DNA of 11,539 nt from Alphaproteobacteria bacterium MarineAlpha10_Bin2 (GCA_002937555.1 PTKB01000054.1:1-11539); one strand, 5' to 3'. Positions 1 through 8,264 are shown, numbered from the stretch's first letter. The notes: a model not told the origin generated them from the letters alone. Made by a program: numbers and translations.

Positions 1-179
1 GCCCCCGATTTGAACCTACAGGTCGATCGGCACAGTCAGTGATTCTCGTTGTTTGCGCCCCCCCGCCACCAATCCCTGACCATCTCTCTGGTTGCCGCGA
101 GCCTTTCCGTATATAGAAGAACCTCGTTTAACTTGGCTCGCGCAGGCGCGCTTTTTGCCGCCCGCCGGGTGGCCGGCGC

Positions 180-3149
180 ATGCGAGAAACCGAAATCCAA
201 GAAAAGTACATCGGGCAAGCGTTGGAGCGTGTCGAAGATGCTGCGCTCCTCACCGGGCAGGGCCGCTTTCTGGACGATCTCCCGACGGCGCCCGGCACCG
301 CGCATGCCGCCATTTTACGTTCACCCCATGCACATGCGGAAATAATCGCCATAGAAGTATCGCGCGCCGAGGCATTGGCCGGTGTCCATGCAGTGGTATG
401 CGGAGCGGACGCCAAGCGATGGTCCGAGCCATTTCTCGTCGGTGTCAAACAACCGATGGCGCATTGGTGCATTGCCACCGACAGGGTGCGCTATGTGGGA
501 GAACCGGTGGCGATCGTGGCGGCGGAAAGCCGCTATATCGCCGAAGACGCCGTGGCGCTGATTGAAGTCGAGTACCGCATCTTGCCGGCCGTGGTCGAGG
601 TGACGGTGGCGATGACGCCGGACGCACCCGTGTTGCACCCCGAGGTTGGCAGCAACCTCGTCAACGAGCGTAAATTTAATTACGGCGATCCGCAGGCAGT
701 TTTTGCCGAGGCCAGCCATGTTGTGCGCGCGTCGCTGCGCTATCCGCGCAATTCCTGCACGCCGATGGAATGCTTCGCCTTGGTTGCCGAATATTTGGCG
801 GCGGAGCAAAGCTACGATGTCCTAGCCAACTTCCAGGGACCCTACGCTCTGCATCCGGTCATGGCGCGCGCTCTCAAAGTCGCCGGCAGCCGCCTGAGGC
901 TGCGCACGCCGGCGGATTCGGGCGGCAGCTTCGGCGTTAAGCAGGCGATATTTCCCTACATCGTCGCCATGTCGTTGGCCGCGCGCAAAGCCGCCCGTCC
1001 GGTCAAATGGGTGGAAGACAGGCTGGAGCATTTGCTGGCCGCCAGTTCCGCCACCGGCCGCATCAGCAATATCGCCGCCGCGGTGGCATCGGACGGCAAA
1101 ATCGAGGCTCTCGAGTTGGAGCAGATCGAAGATTGCGGCGCCTATTTGCGCGCGCCAGAACCGGCTTCGCTCTACCGCATGCACGGAGTGCTGACCGGCG
1201 CCTATGATATCCCGCATCTTGCCGTGACCAACCGCATCGTGTTGACCAACCGGACGCCGAGCGGTCTCAACCGAGGCTTTGGCGGGCCGCAAGTTTATTT
1301 CGCGCTTGAGCGCTTGATGCAGCGCATCGCCGTCGAGCTGAGTCTCGACCCGCTCGAAGTCATCCGCCGCAATCTGGTGCCGGCGGCGAACTTCCCCTTT
1401 CGCGCGGCGGCGGGCGCGATATTGGATTCGGGCGATTATGAGGCTTGTGTAGGCCAGGCGGTTGACGAAGGCGGGTTGGCCGAGCTGCGGACCCGGCGCG
1501 ACGAAGCGCGGGCTGAGGGTCGCCATTACGGCATCGGTTTCGCCGCCGCCATCGAGCCCAGCATTTCCAATATGGGCTACATCACCACCGTGATGACACC
1601 GGAGGCGCGCCGCAAAGCGGGGCCGAAGGACGGCGCCGTTTCCACGGCTTCGATCGCCGTCGACCCGCTCGGCGCGGTGATCGTGACCGCCGATTCCATA
1701 CCGCAGGGGCAGGGCCACCGCACGGTTCTCGCCCAAGTCGCCGCCGATGCGCTCGGACTCAGGCCCGATCAAATCACGGTAAATCTGGAACATGACACGC
1801 AAAAAGACGGATGGTCGATCGCCGCCGGAAATTATTCCAGCCGCTTTGGCGGTGCGGTGGCCGGCACCGTTCATCTCGCGGCTACGCGCATTAGTGAACG
1901 CCTTTCGGAAATTGCCGCGCGTCAGCTTAACGTCTCCGCGGAGGATATTATTCTTTCCGGCGGACGCCTGTACGCGCGGGGTAATCCCGACAACAGCCTT
2001 TCCTTCGGGCGTGTCGCCGGCGCAGGACACTGGACGCCATCGAGCCTGCCGGAGGAGATGCCGCCGGGGATGCGCGAGACAGCGAGCTGGTCGCCGGATC
2101 AACTCACAGCGCCGGGCGAGGACGACCGCATCAACGGCTCAGCCGCCTACGGCTTCGTCTTCGATTTCTGCGGTGTCGAAGTGGATGAAGCGACCGGCCG
2201 TGTCCGTATCGACAAATATGTCACCATGCATGATGCCGGTCGCCGCCTAAATCCGGCCCTGGTGGACGGTCAAATTCGCGGCGCCTTCGCCCATGCCGTC
2301 GGCGCCGCGCTCTATGAGGAGCTTGCCTATGGCGAAGACGGTAGCTTTCTCACCGGCACATTCGCCGATTACCTCGTGCCGACCGCGTGCGAGATACCAG
2401 AGCCCCTGATTCTGCACCGCGACAGCGATACCGACGCCACCCCGCTCGGCGCCAAGGGTGTGGGCGAGGGCAATTGCATGAGCACGCCGGTCTGCCTGGC
2501 CAATGCCGTGGTGGACGCGCTTGCGCTGGATGATGTCGCCTTGCCTATGACGCCGGCCCGCTTGGCGGCGCATCTACATGGCGCCGAGCGCCCGCCGGCG
2601 GAACCTCGCCCGGAAGCTCCTACAGATAACACGGCAAGCAAGGGGCGGGGACTTAGAGGATCCGGCGCCAACCTCGTGCCGGCACCGCCGGATCAGGTGT
2701 GGAAGATGCTGCTCGACCCGGACACGCTGGCGGCGATCCTCCCGGGCTGCGAAAGCATGGAGCGCGTTGGCGAAAACACCTACCGCGCCAAAGCTGTGAT
2801 CCGCATCGGCCCGATACGCGGCCGCTTTCGCGCCGACATCGAATTCTCCGAGCTTGATCCGCCGCACGGTCTCACGCTTTCCGGTTCCGCTGCGGGCCCG
2901 CTCGGCTCGGGCGCATGGAGCGGGCGGGTGCAACTCACGGCAGAAGGCAATGGCACGCGGGTGTCTTACGAATATTCCGCCGAAATAGGCGGCAAAGTTG
3001 CCTCGGTGGGCGGGCGCATGATTGACGGCGCCGCGCGTATATTGATCTCCGAGTTCTTCAAGCGTCTTGCCAATTTGTCCGGCGGCGAGCCAAGCGAAAG
3101 AGCATCGCTGTGGCGGAAATTGGCGCAGCTGTTGGGGATCTCGCAATGA
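180..3149 (+). CDS. Molybdenum hydroxylase large subunit (CoxL/XdhB-like) fused to a C-terminal CoxG-type domain
   Basis: This is the catalytic molybdopterin subunit of a xanthine-oxidase-superfamily hydroxylase, expected to be cytoplasmic and to work with the two following subunits. Residues about 15-125 form the alpha/beta hammerhead domain (GRFLDDL, HAHAEI). About 140-800 form the molybdopterin-binding domains, with GGSFGVK at 248-254, RGFGGPQ at 365-371 and the likely catalytic Glu763 in GVGEG. A Pro/Ala-rich linker (about 795-824) leads to an SRPBCC/CoxG-like domain at about 825-970 (PGCESMERVGENTYRA, then GGRMIDGAARILISEFF). At 989 residues it is roughly 170-200 longer than usual for the family because of this fusion. 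The CO dehydrogenase loop AYxCSFR is absent; SGLNRGFGG stands in that region, so CO is an unlikely substrate. ATG at 180 is the only ATG after in-frame stops at 114 and 129; its ribosome site is weak (GGGTGG). The stop overlaps the next gene as ATGA. Fold assignment is firm; substrate is unknown. Confidence 0.93.
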   Translation: MRETEIQEKYIGQALERVEDAALLTGQGRFLDDLPTAPGTAHAAILRSPHAHAEIIAIEVSRAEALAGVHAVVCGADAKRWSEPFLVGVKQPMAHWCIATDRVRYVGEPVAIVAAESRYIAEDAVALIEVEYRILPAVVEVTVAMTPDAPVLHPEVGSNLVNERKFNYGDPQAVFAEASHVVRASLRYPRNSCTPMECFALVAEYLAAEQSYDVLANFQGPYALHPVMARALKVAGSRLRLRTPADSGGSFGVKQAIFPYIVAMSLAARKAARPVKWVEDRLEHLLAASSATGRISNIAAAVASDGKIEALELEQIEDCGAYLRAPEPASLYRMHGVLTGAYDIPHLAVTNRIVLTNRTPSGLNRGFGGPQVYFALERLMQRIAVELSLDPLEVIRRNLVPAANFPFRAAAGAILDSGDYEACVGQAVDEGGLAELRTRRDEARAEGRHYGIGFAAAIEPSISNMGYITTVMTPEARRKAGPKDGAVSTASIAVDPLGAVIVTADSIPQGQGHRTVLAQVAADALGLRPDQITVNLEHDTQKDGWSIAAGNYSSRFGGAVAGTVHLAATRISERLSEIAARQLNVSAEDIILSGGRLYARGNPDNSLSFGRVAGAGHWTPSSLPEEMPPGMRETASWSPDQLTAPGEDDRINGSAAYGFVFDFCGVEVDEATGRVRIDKYVTMHDAGRRLNPALVDGQIRGAFAHAVGAALYEELAYGEDGSFLTGTFADYLVPTACEIPEPLILHRDSDTDATPLGAKGVGEGNCMSTPVCLANAVVDALALDDVALPMTPARLAAHLHGAERPPAEPRPEAPTDNTASKGRGLRGSGANLVPAPPDQVWKMLLDPDTLAAILPGCESMERVGENTYRAKAVIRIGPIRGRFRADIEFSELDPPHGLTLSGSAAGPLGSGAWSGRVQLTAEGNGTRVSYEYSAEIGGKVASVGGRMIDGAARILISEFFKRLANLSGGEPSERASLWRKLAQLLGISQ

Positions 3150-3976
3150 AACCAGCGCCGTTCGATTTTGTCTCTCCGGATAGCCTCGAAGAGGCGCTCG
3201 CCGTTCTAGCCGAGACGGGCGAGGACGCGCGCATTCTGGCTGGCGGGCAAACCTTGACCCCGATGCTCAATATGCGTCTCGTGGAACCTGCCGTGCTGAT
3301 CGATATTTCACGCCTGCAAACGCTCGATTATGTCAGGCGCGAAAACGGCCATATCGAACTGGGCGCGGCGGCAACCCAAGCCGCTCTGGAAGCTTGGCCG
3401 GATTTGCCGGCATGCGCGCCGTTGCTGGCCCAAGCGTTGCCCCATGTCGGGCATTTTCAAACGCGCAATAGGGGCACGGTATGCGGCTCGCTGGCGTTTG
3501 CTGACCCGAGCGCCGAGCTGCCTTTGTGTTTGGCGCTGCTAGAAGGCGAAGTGGTGCTGCAATCGTCGGCCCGCCGTCGCGTGGTGAAGGCGGCGGATTT
3601 TCAATTGGGCATGCTGTCGACGGCGCGCGAGAGCGACGAAATGATTATTGCGGCACGGTTTCCGGTGGCCGAGGCCGGGACCGGTTATGCCTTCACTGAA
3701 ATGGCGCTACGCCATGGCGACTTCGCTCTTGCTGCTATGGCCGTCATGGCGCGAAAGGGAAGCCTGCGTATTGCCGTGGGCGGTGTCGCCGACAGGCCGG
3801 TGGCGCGGGACTATCCGGCCGATCTTGGCGGCGACGCGCTGGACGATGCCTTGAACGATCTGGCCTGGGATTTGGCGGCGGCGGACGATCACCATGCCAC
3901 CGCGCGTTACCGCCGCGAATTGGTGCGCCGGCTGGGGCGGAAAACGGTCGAGGAGGCGCTGGCATGCCGCGCTTGA
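3146..3976 (+). CDS. FAD-binding medium subunit of the molybdenum hydroxylase (CoxM-like)
   Basis: This flavoprotein subunit passes electrons from the iron-sulfur subunit to the acceptor. Both FAD contact motifs of the family are visible: AGGQTLTPMLNMR at residues 32-44 and GTVCGSLAFADPSAELP at 110-126, followed by the CO dehydrogenase flavoprotein C-terminal domain (about 170-275). The 276-residue length is normal, slightly short of the common 285-295. I chose the ATG at 3146, which overlaps the large-subunit stop as ATGA and has GGGG at 3134-3137 eight bases ahead. An in-frame ATG at 3110 would add 12 residues inside the upstream gene and has no comparable support. The 3' end overlaps the iron-sulfur subunit by 13 bases, indicating translational coupling within one transcript. 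Confidence 0.93.
   Translation: MKPAPFDFVSPDSLEEALAVLAETGEDARILAGGQTLTPMLNMRLVEPAVLIDISRLQTLDYVRRENGHIELGAAATQAALEAWPDLPACAPLLAQALPHVGHFQTRNRGTVCGSLAFADPSAELPLCLALLEGEVVLQSSARRRVVKAADFQLGMLSTARESDEMIIAARFPVAEAGTGYAFTEMALRHGDFALAAMAVMARKGSLRIAVGGVADRPVARDYPADLGGDALDDALNDLAWDLAAADDHHATARYRRELVRRLGRKTVEEALACRA
3951..3956 (+). promoter_or_regulatory. Shine-Dalgarno site of the 2Fe-2S subunit
   Basis: AGGAGG lies inside the end of the FAD-subunit gene, seven bases before the ATG at 3964. It is a near-perfect site with ideal spacing and fixes the start of the iron-sulfur subunit. Confidence 0.8.
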
Positions 3977-4467
3977 AGGCGGGCGAGCTGAGCCGCATCA
4001 GCTTCGAGCTGAACGGCCGCACCGTGAGCGGCTACGCGGAGCCTCGCATGTTGCTGGCGGATTTTCTCCGCCACGAAGTCGGCGCGACCGGCACCCATGT
4101 CGGTTGCGAGCACGGTGTGTGCGGCGCCTGTACTCTGCGCTTGGATGGCGCCGCCATCCGCTCCTGCCTGACATTTGCCGTGCAGACCAATGGCCGGCAT
4201 GTGGAGACCGTGGAATGCTTGGCGGCAGAAGACGGCACCTTGTCACGATTACAAGCGGCCTTCCGCCGTCACCATGCCCTGCAATGCGGCTTTTGCACGC
4301 CCGGCATTCTGATGTCGCTGGAAGATTTTCTCGGCCGTCATCCCAGTCCCGGCGAGCAGGAAGTTCGCGAAATGTTAAGCGGCCATCTTTGCCGATGTAC
4401 CGGATATTCCGGAATAGTGCGCGCAGTCATGGAAGTCGTCGCGGAATCCGAGAGCGGCGATGCTTGA
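3964..4467 (+). CDS. 2Fe-2S small subunit of the molybdenum hydroxylase (CoxS-like)
   Basis: This 167-residue protein carries two [2Fe-2S] clusters that link the molybdenum site to FAD. The plant-ferredoxin-type N-terminal domain has Cys48, Cys53, Cys56 and Cys68 (CEHGVCGAC then RSC). The C-terminal helical domain has Cys108, Cys111, Cys143 and Cys145 (CGFCTPG and CRCTGY). All eight ligands are present and the length is typical, so the subunit looks functional. The start is set by a strong AGGAGG seven bases upstream. It overlaps the FAD-subunit gene by 13 bases and the following acyl-CoA ligase gene by 8 bases. The large-medium-small order is one of several orders seen in this superfamily. 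No signal peptide is seen. Confidence 0.96.
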   Translation: MPRLKAGELSRISFELNGRTVSGYAEPRMLLADFLRHEVGATGTHVGCEHGVCGACTLRLDGAAIRSCLTFAVQTNGRHVETVECLAAEDGTLSRLQAAFRRHHALQCGFCTPGILMSLEDFLGRHPSPGEQEVREMLSGHLCRCTGYSGIVRAVMEVVAESESGDA

Positions 4468-5983
4468 TCTCGGCACGACCTTTATCGCCGCTGCCGAGCG
4501 CGAACCGAACGCGAAAGCTATCGTCGATGGTGCCTTGGCGCTCACTTACGGCGAATGGTTCGAGCGCATTCGTTGTCTCGCCGGCGGTCTCGATGGAATC
4601 GGGCTGAAACCCGGCGACCGGGTGGCTGTGATGCTGCGCAACAACTGGCAAATGGCAACCCTGCATTGGGCTTGCCAATTGGCCGGGATTACGGTCACAC
4701 CACTCAATTGGCGCGTGCGCGCGGATGAGTTGGACTATTTCGTTGGCGATGCCGATGCCAAGGCGATTTTCTTCGAGGCTGTTTCGGCAGACGCGGTAAA
4801 CGCCGCCGCAAGCGTCAACGGCCTGCCGCAAGTCTCCATCGATGGGGCGTCAAACGGCGCGCTCGAATTTAGCGACTTGGTGAACTCTCCACCTGCGCCA
4901 GAACAATCGAAGGCGGACGCCGAAGACATGTCGCTTATGCTCTATACCTCCGGAACCACCGGGCCGGGCAAGGGCGTGCCGCGCCGGCATCGGGTTGAGC
5001 GTGCTGCCGCGCTCGCCCATGTCGCGCAAAATTGCTACCGCTACGGTGAATCGACTCTCGGCGTCATGCCGCTTTATCACACCATGGGCGTGCGCTCGCT
5101 CCTCGCCATGGCATTGGTGCAGGGATGCTTCGTCTGCCTGCCCCAGTTCGATGCCGCTACGGCGCTGCAACTGATCGCGCGCGAGCGCGTGTCCACGCTC
5201 TATTTGGTGCCGACGCTTTATCACGATCTATTGGCTTCCGATGGGTTCGAGAAAGCGGATATCTCTTCCGTTCGCAAACTCGGCTTTGCCGGCGCACCGA
5301 TGACCGATGGGCTTTTGCAACGCGTCGAGGCGGCGTTCCGCCCTGAACTCTTCGTCAATCATTACGGCTCGTCGGAGGTTTATACCTTCACCATCGAACA
5401 AAATGCCGTGGCCAAACCCGGCTCGGCGGGCAAGGCCGGTCTCAATCAGCAAATTCGCGTGGTGCCGGTGGGAGCGGAAGACTGCGATGCCGTCGCGGTG
5501 CCCGGTGAGGAAGGCGAGATCATCGCCAACCTCTCGAGCGACGAGGCGTTCGAAGGCTATTGGCGCCGCCCCGAAGCGAATGAGAAGGCGCTCAGGAACG
5601 GCTGGTATCACACCGGCGATATCGGCTATTTCGATGCAGCGGGCGATTTGTTCGTGACCGGGCGGGTCGACGATATGATCATCACCGGTGGCGAAAATGT
5701 TCTGCCGATCGAAATCGAAAGCGTCTTGTCGCTTCATCCGGGCGTCGCCGAAGTGGCGGTGGTAGGCCTGGAAGACGAACGCTGGGGCAAACGGGTGACG
5801 GCGTTCGTGAAGCGCCGGAAAGAAGTGGCAGTAGCGGATTTGGACGCTTATTGCCGAGAGTCCGATCTAGCCAATTTCAAGCGTCCGCGAGAGTATGTAT
5901 TTGTCGTTGAAATTCCCAAATCGCCGGTTGGGAAAATCTTGCGCCGCAAGCTGATCGAGGGCGATTTCGAACGAGAGAAATAG
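4460..5983 (+). CDS. AMP-forming acyl-CoA ligase (ANL superfamily, aromatic/fatty-acid CoA ligase type)
   Basis: This enzyme activates a carboxylic acid with ATP and CoA to the acyl-CoA through an acyl-adenylate. Visible motifs are the P-loop region YTSGTTGPGKG at residues 162-172, NHYGSSE near 300, YHTGD ending at Asp387 (ribose contact), the hinge GRVDD with Arg402, and Lys492 in PVGKILRRK (adenylation lysine). The length of 507 is normal. One oddity is that the P-loop usually reads TSGTTGxPKG, but here the Pro before Lys is Gly (GPGKG); the Lys and the Ser/Thr/Gly residues are kept, so activity is plausible. Its gene overlaps the 2Fe-2S subunit gene by 8 bases, tying it to the hydroxylase. 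The ligase may activate the hydroxylase's substrate or its product. The specific acid cannot be read from the sequence; an aromatic or alicyclic acid is a guess from context. Confidence 0.92.
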   Translation: MLDLGTTFIAAAEREPNAKAIVDGALALTYGEWFERIRCLAGGLDGIGLKPGDRVAVMLRNNWQMATLHWACQLAGITVTPLNWRVRADELDYFVGDADAKAIFFEAVSADAVNAAASVNGLPQVSIDGASNGALEFSDLVNSPPAPEQSKADAEDMSLMLYTSGTTGPGKGVPRRHRVERAAALAHVAQNCYRYGESTLGVMPLYHTMGVRSLLAMALVQGCFVCLPQFDAATALQLIARERVSTLYLVPTLYHDLLASDGFEKADISSVRKLGFAGAPMTDGLLQRVEAAFRPELFVNHYGSSEVYTFTIEQNAVAKPGSAGKAGLNQQIRVVPVGAEDCDAVAVPGEEGEIIANLSSDEAFEGYWRRPEANEKALRNGWYHTGDIGYFDAAGDLFVTGRVDDMIITGGENVLPIEIESVLSLHPGVAEVAVVGLEDERWGKRVTAFVKRRKEVAVADLDAYCRESDLANFKRPREYVFVVEIPKSPVGKILRRKLIEGDFEREK

Positions 5984-5989
5984 GATTTT

Positions 5990-5994
5990 GGAGG
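5990..5994 (+). promoter_or_regulatory. Shine-Dalgarno site selecting a GTG start
   Basis: GGAGG sits four bases before the GTG at 5999 in the 15-base gap after the ligase stop. It supports GTG rather than the in-frame ATG at 6023 as the crotonase start. The spacing is slightly short. Confidence 0.6.
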
Positions 5995-5998
5995 AATT

Positions 5999-6808
5999 GT
6001 GAGCCAATCATTTGACAGCAGCATGCCGGAATTGCTTGGGGACCTCGACGGTTTCCGCGTCGAGATAGACGAAGCGCGCGAGCGCGCCGATATCGTTCTC
6101 GACCGGCCGCCGCTGAACGTGGTCTCCATGCACGAGCGCGAGCAACTGGCCGCCGTATTTGACGAGCTTGACCGCAATGCCGTCGTGCGCATCATCGTCC
6201 TCAGGGGCGAGGGCGAGAATTTCTCGTCGGGCGGCGATATTCCCGGCTTCATGGAACAAACGCCCGAGCATGTCTCGCGCCTGGCGTGGAATGTGGCGGC
6301 GGCGGAGCGCTGTCACAAGCCCGTGGTGGCGGCGATCCGGGGATACTGCTTCGGCGTCGGTTTCGAGCTTTCGCTGGCCTGTGATTTCCGCATTGTCAGC
6401 GAAGACGCTCTCGTCGGATTGCCCGAGCAGCGCATCGGTATGATTCCGGGTTCCGGCGGATCGATCCGCCTCCTAAAGATGATCGGCATGGCGCGCACCA
6501 AAAATATGGTCATGCGCAGCCTCCGAGTCTCCGGCAAGGATGCGCATGCCTGGGGCATTGCCTGCGAGTGCGTTGCCGACGCAGCGCTCGAAGAAACCAC
6601 CGACGAATTTGTCGACGAGCTAAGATTCTTTTCGCCGCTCGCTCAGCGCACCATCAAGGGCGTGTTGAACGCCGCCGAGGATGCGCCGCTTCATGTCGGC
6701 ATCGAGATGGAAGGCCAGGCCTATGGCCGCATCCGCTCCTCAGAGGATTTCGCAGAAGGCGTGGCGTCCTTCAGGGATAAGCGCAAGGCCGTCTTCAAGG
6801 GGCGCTAG
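5999..6808 (+). CDS. Crotonase-fold enoyl-CoA hydratase/isomerase
   Basis: This 269-residue protein acts on a CoA thioester, most likely by adding water to or isomerising a double bond. The oxyanion-hole segment GENFSSGGDI (residues 72-81) and the second one in CFGVGFE (117-123) are present. Glu123 and Glu143 (LPEQRIG) fall exactly 20 residues apart, as do Glu144 and Glu164 of rat mitochondrial enoyl-CoA hydratase, so both hydratase glutamates are kept. IPGSGGSIRL follows as in the family. Start is GTG with GGAGG ahead; an ATG 24 bases inside is the alternative. It is the last gene of the + strand operon, and its 3' end overlaps the convergent amidase gene by 14 bases. Exact substrate is unknown; a ring-derived or branched enoyl-CoA would fit the neighbours. 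Confidence 0.92.
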   Translation: MSQSFDSSMPELLGDLDGFRVEIDEARERADIVLDRPPLNVVSMHEREQLAAVFDELDRNAVVRIIVLRGEGENFSSGGDIPGFMEQTPEHVSRLAWNVAAAERCHKPVVAAIRGYCFGVGFELSLACDFRIVSEDALVGLPEQRIGMIPGSGGSIRLLKMIGMARTKNMVMRSLRVSGKDAHAWGIACECVADAALEETTDEFVDELRFFSPLAQRTIKGVLNAAEDAPLHVGIEMEGQAYGRIRSSEDFAEGVASFRDKRKAVFKGR

Positions 6809-8264
6809 GCGGGCGCGGCATCGGCGGCAAAACTGTCTCCAAGGCTTTCGCGACCGCCAGCAAACGCCGGTCGCTGCCGAACGGCCCGTCTATTCCAAGC
6901 CCCACAGGCAGACCTTGGCCGGTCAGGCCGGCGGGAAGGGTGACGCCCGGGATGCCGGCGATGCTGCCAGGGTCGGTATTGTGCACGAGCGTCGGGAACA
7001 GCGGCACGGATTGGCCGTTGAGCACGACCGTTTCGTCGTCACCGATGCGCACCGCCGGCAGGATAGTGGTTGGAAAGATGATGGCGTCGAGGCGGTTGTC
7101 GGCGAAGCAATCGCTCAGCTGTTTTTGCAGATTCGGGCGCTTATTGTCGATGGCGTCACGATAAATATCCGCCAAATCGTCATATTCCGGCGCCAGCATG
7201 CCGGATAGGAAGGCTTTTACGTCGGGGCTCGCGATCTCTTCCACCAATTGTTCGAAACTCAGATTATTGGCGACTGTCTCGGCCAAATATCGGGTTAATT
7301 CCCGTTTGGTCTCGTAAATTGCGATCGGAAAGCCACAAGCATCGGCCGGCGCTTCGACCCCCGCCACCGTCACTTCGGTGATGTTGCAACCTGCAGCGCG
7401 CAGGCAATCGAGCGCTGCCGATATGACGGCCGCCGTCTCGCCATGGAGACTGTCGAAGAAATGGTTTTCCGGCATGCCGATGCGCAATTCGCTAATGGCG
7501 ATATTCTCCAACCCATCTGCTTCGCCGCCAATCGCGGCGTCGATAAACGCCACATCATCGACGCTGCGGCAGAGCGGCCCCGCAGTGTCCCGGGTATTGG
7601 AAATCGGCACGATGCCGCGCTGGGAATAACGCCCGATGCTTGGCCTGAGACCGACTAGCCCGCACAGCGCCGCTGGAATTCTGACCGAACCGCCGGTATC
7701 GGTCCCGATCGCCACCGGCACCATGCCGGATGCCACCGCCGCACCGGCGCCGCCGCTGCTGCCGCCCGGAATGCGCTCCGGATCATAGGGATTGCGCACC
7801 GGCCCAAAGGCGGCATTGTTGGAAGTAATCCCGAACGATAGTTCGTGCTGGTTCAATTTGGCAAAGGTAAATGCGCCGGCTTCGAGCAAGCGCTCCACGA
7901 CATCCGCGTTTTGCGCCGGCCGATGGTTCTGCAAGGCGTTGGTGGCCGCCGCGGTCGGCAAATCGCTTGTGCCGATCGCGTCCTTGATGCCAATCGGGAG
8001 ACCATGAAGAAGTCCGCTAGCAGATGACGCGTCTCTCTCTTTCGCCAGCGCCAGCACGCGCGCCTCATCCAGTTCGATAAGGGCGTTCAAGGCCTGATTG
8101 TCGCGGCAAGCGGCGATCAATTCTTGAACGTATTCCGCAGCCGAAATTGAATTGTCGCGGACCGCCTGACAGACGGTGCGCGCACTCCAAAATCGCAGTT
8201 CAGCACTCTGATCGTTCGAGCTGAGTGACAGAGCAAACCTCCATTGCCGTTTGTTTGTCGCCAA
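6795..8264 (-). CDS. Amidase-signature family hydrolase
   Basis: This serine hydrolase cleaves a carboxamide to a carboxylate and ammonia (or an amine). Numbered from the TTG, the catalytic triad is Lys94 (GIKDAI), the cis-Ser169 (GGSSGG) and nucleophile Ser193 (TDTGGSVRIPAA). The 24-residue Ser-Ser spacing matches that of malonamidase E2. The 489-residue length is normal. No signal peptide is evident, so it is probably cytoplasmic. The frame has no ATG upstream: the reading frame can begin at TTG 8264, or at CTG 8231-8229, which lies six bases after GGAGG and gives 478 residues starting just before the usual family N-terminus. It runs opposite to its neighbours, overlapping the crotonase 3' end by 14 bases and diverging from the broken ligase gene with about 50 bases between. 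It may feed carboxylates to the CoA ligase. It resembles indoleacetamide/mandelamide-type amidases, but substrate is unproven. Confidence 0.93.
   Translation of the reverse strand: MATNKRQWRFALSLSSNDQSAELRFWSARTVCQAVRDNSISAAEYVQELIAACRDNQALNALIELDEARVLALAKERDASSASGLLHGLPIGIKDAIGTSDLPTAAATNALQNHRPAQNADVVERLLEAGAFTFAKLNQHELSFGITSNNAAFGPVRNPYDPERIPGGSSGGAGAAVASGMVPVAIGTDTGGSVRIPAALCGLVGLRPSIGRYSQRGIVPISNTRDTAGPLCRSVDDVAFIDAAIGGEADGLENIAISELRIGMPENHFFDSLHGETAAVISAALDCLRAAGCNITEVTVAGVEAPADACGFPIAIYETKRELTRYLAETVANNLSFEQLVEEIASPDVKAFLSGMLAPEYDDLADIYRDAIDNKRPNLQKQLSDCFADNRLDAIIFPTTILPAVRIGDDETVVLNGQSVPLFPTLVHNTDPGSIAGIPGVTLPAGLTGQGLPVGLGIDGPFGSDRRLLAVAKALETVLPPMPRPPSAP
8238..8242 (-). promoter_or_regulatory. 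Internal Shine-Dalgarno site in the amidase 5' end
   Basis: On the minus strand GGAGG occurs inside the first codons of the TTG-started frame, six bases before an in-frame CTG (8231-8229). No comparably clear purine-rich site precedes the TTG. Translation may therefore begin at this CTG. An out-of-frame ATG overlapping the site (8244-8242) opens only 14 codons before a stop. Confidence 0.4.

Noticed and set aside
1..24. Minus-strand GGTTCAAATC, like a tRNA T-loop.
   Set aside because: The flanking bases do not form the five-pair T stem, and no acceptor or anticodon arm is found.
1..42. Frame 1 reads 13 codons to TGA at 40-42, possibly the end of an upstream gene.
   Set aside because: It is too short to identify, and other frames are also open for part of the stretch.
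89..117. TATAGA at 112-117 as a -10 box for the hydroxylase operon.
   Set aside because: No convincing -35 box lies at 16-18 bases; the best hexamer (TTGCCG, 92-97) is 14 bases away.
822..2102. A 426-codon open frame on the minus strand.
   Set aside because: It lies antisense to the well-supported molybdopterin subunit, shows no recognisable domain and has an Arg/His-rich composition typical of a GC-rich shadow frame.
180..3149. Aerobic CO dehydrogenase (coxMSL).
   Set aside because: The AYxCSFR active-site loop is absent, and no CoxD/E/F accessory genes are present in the window.
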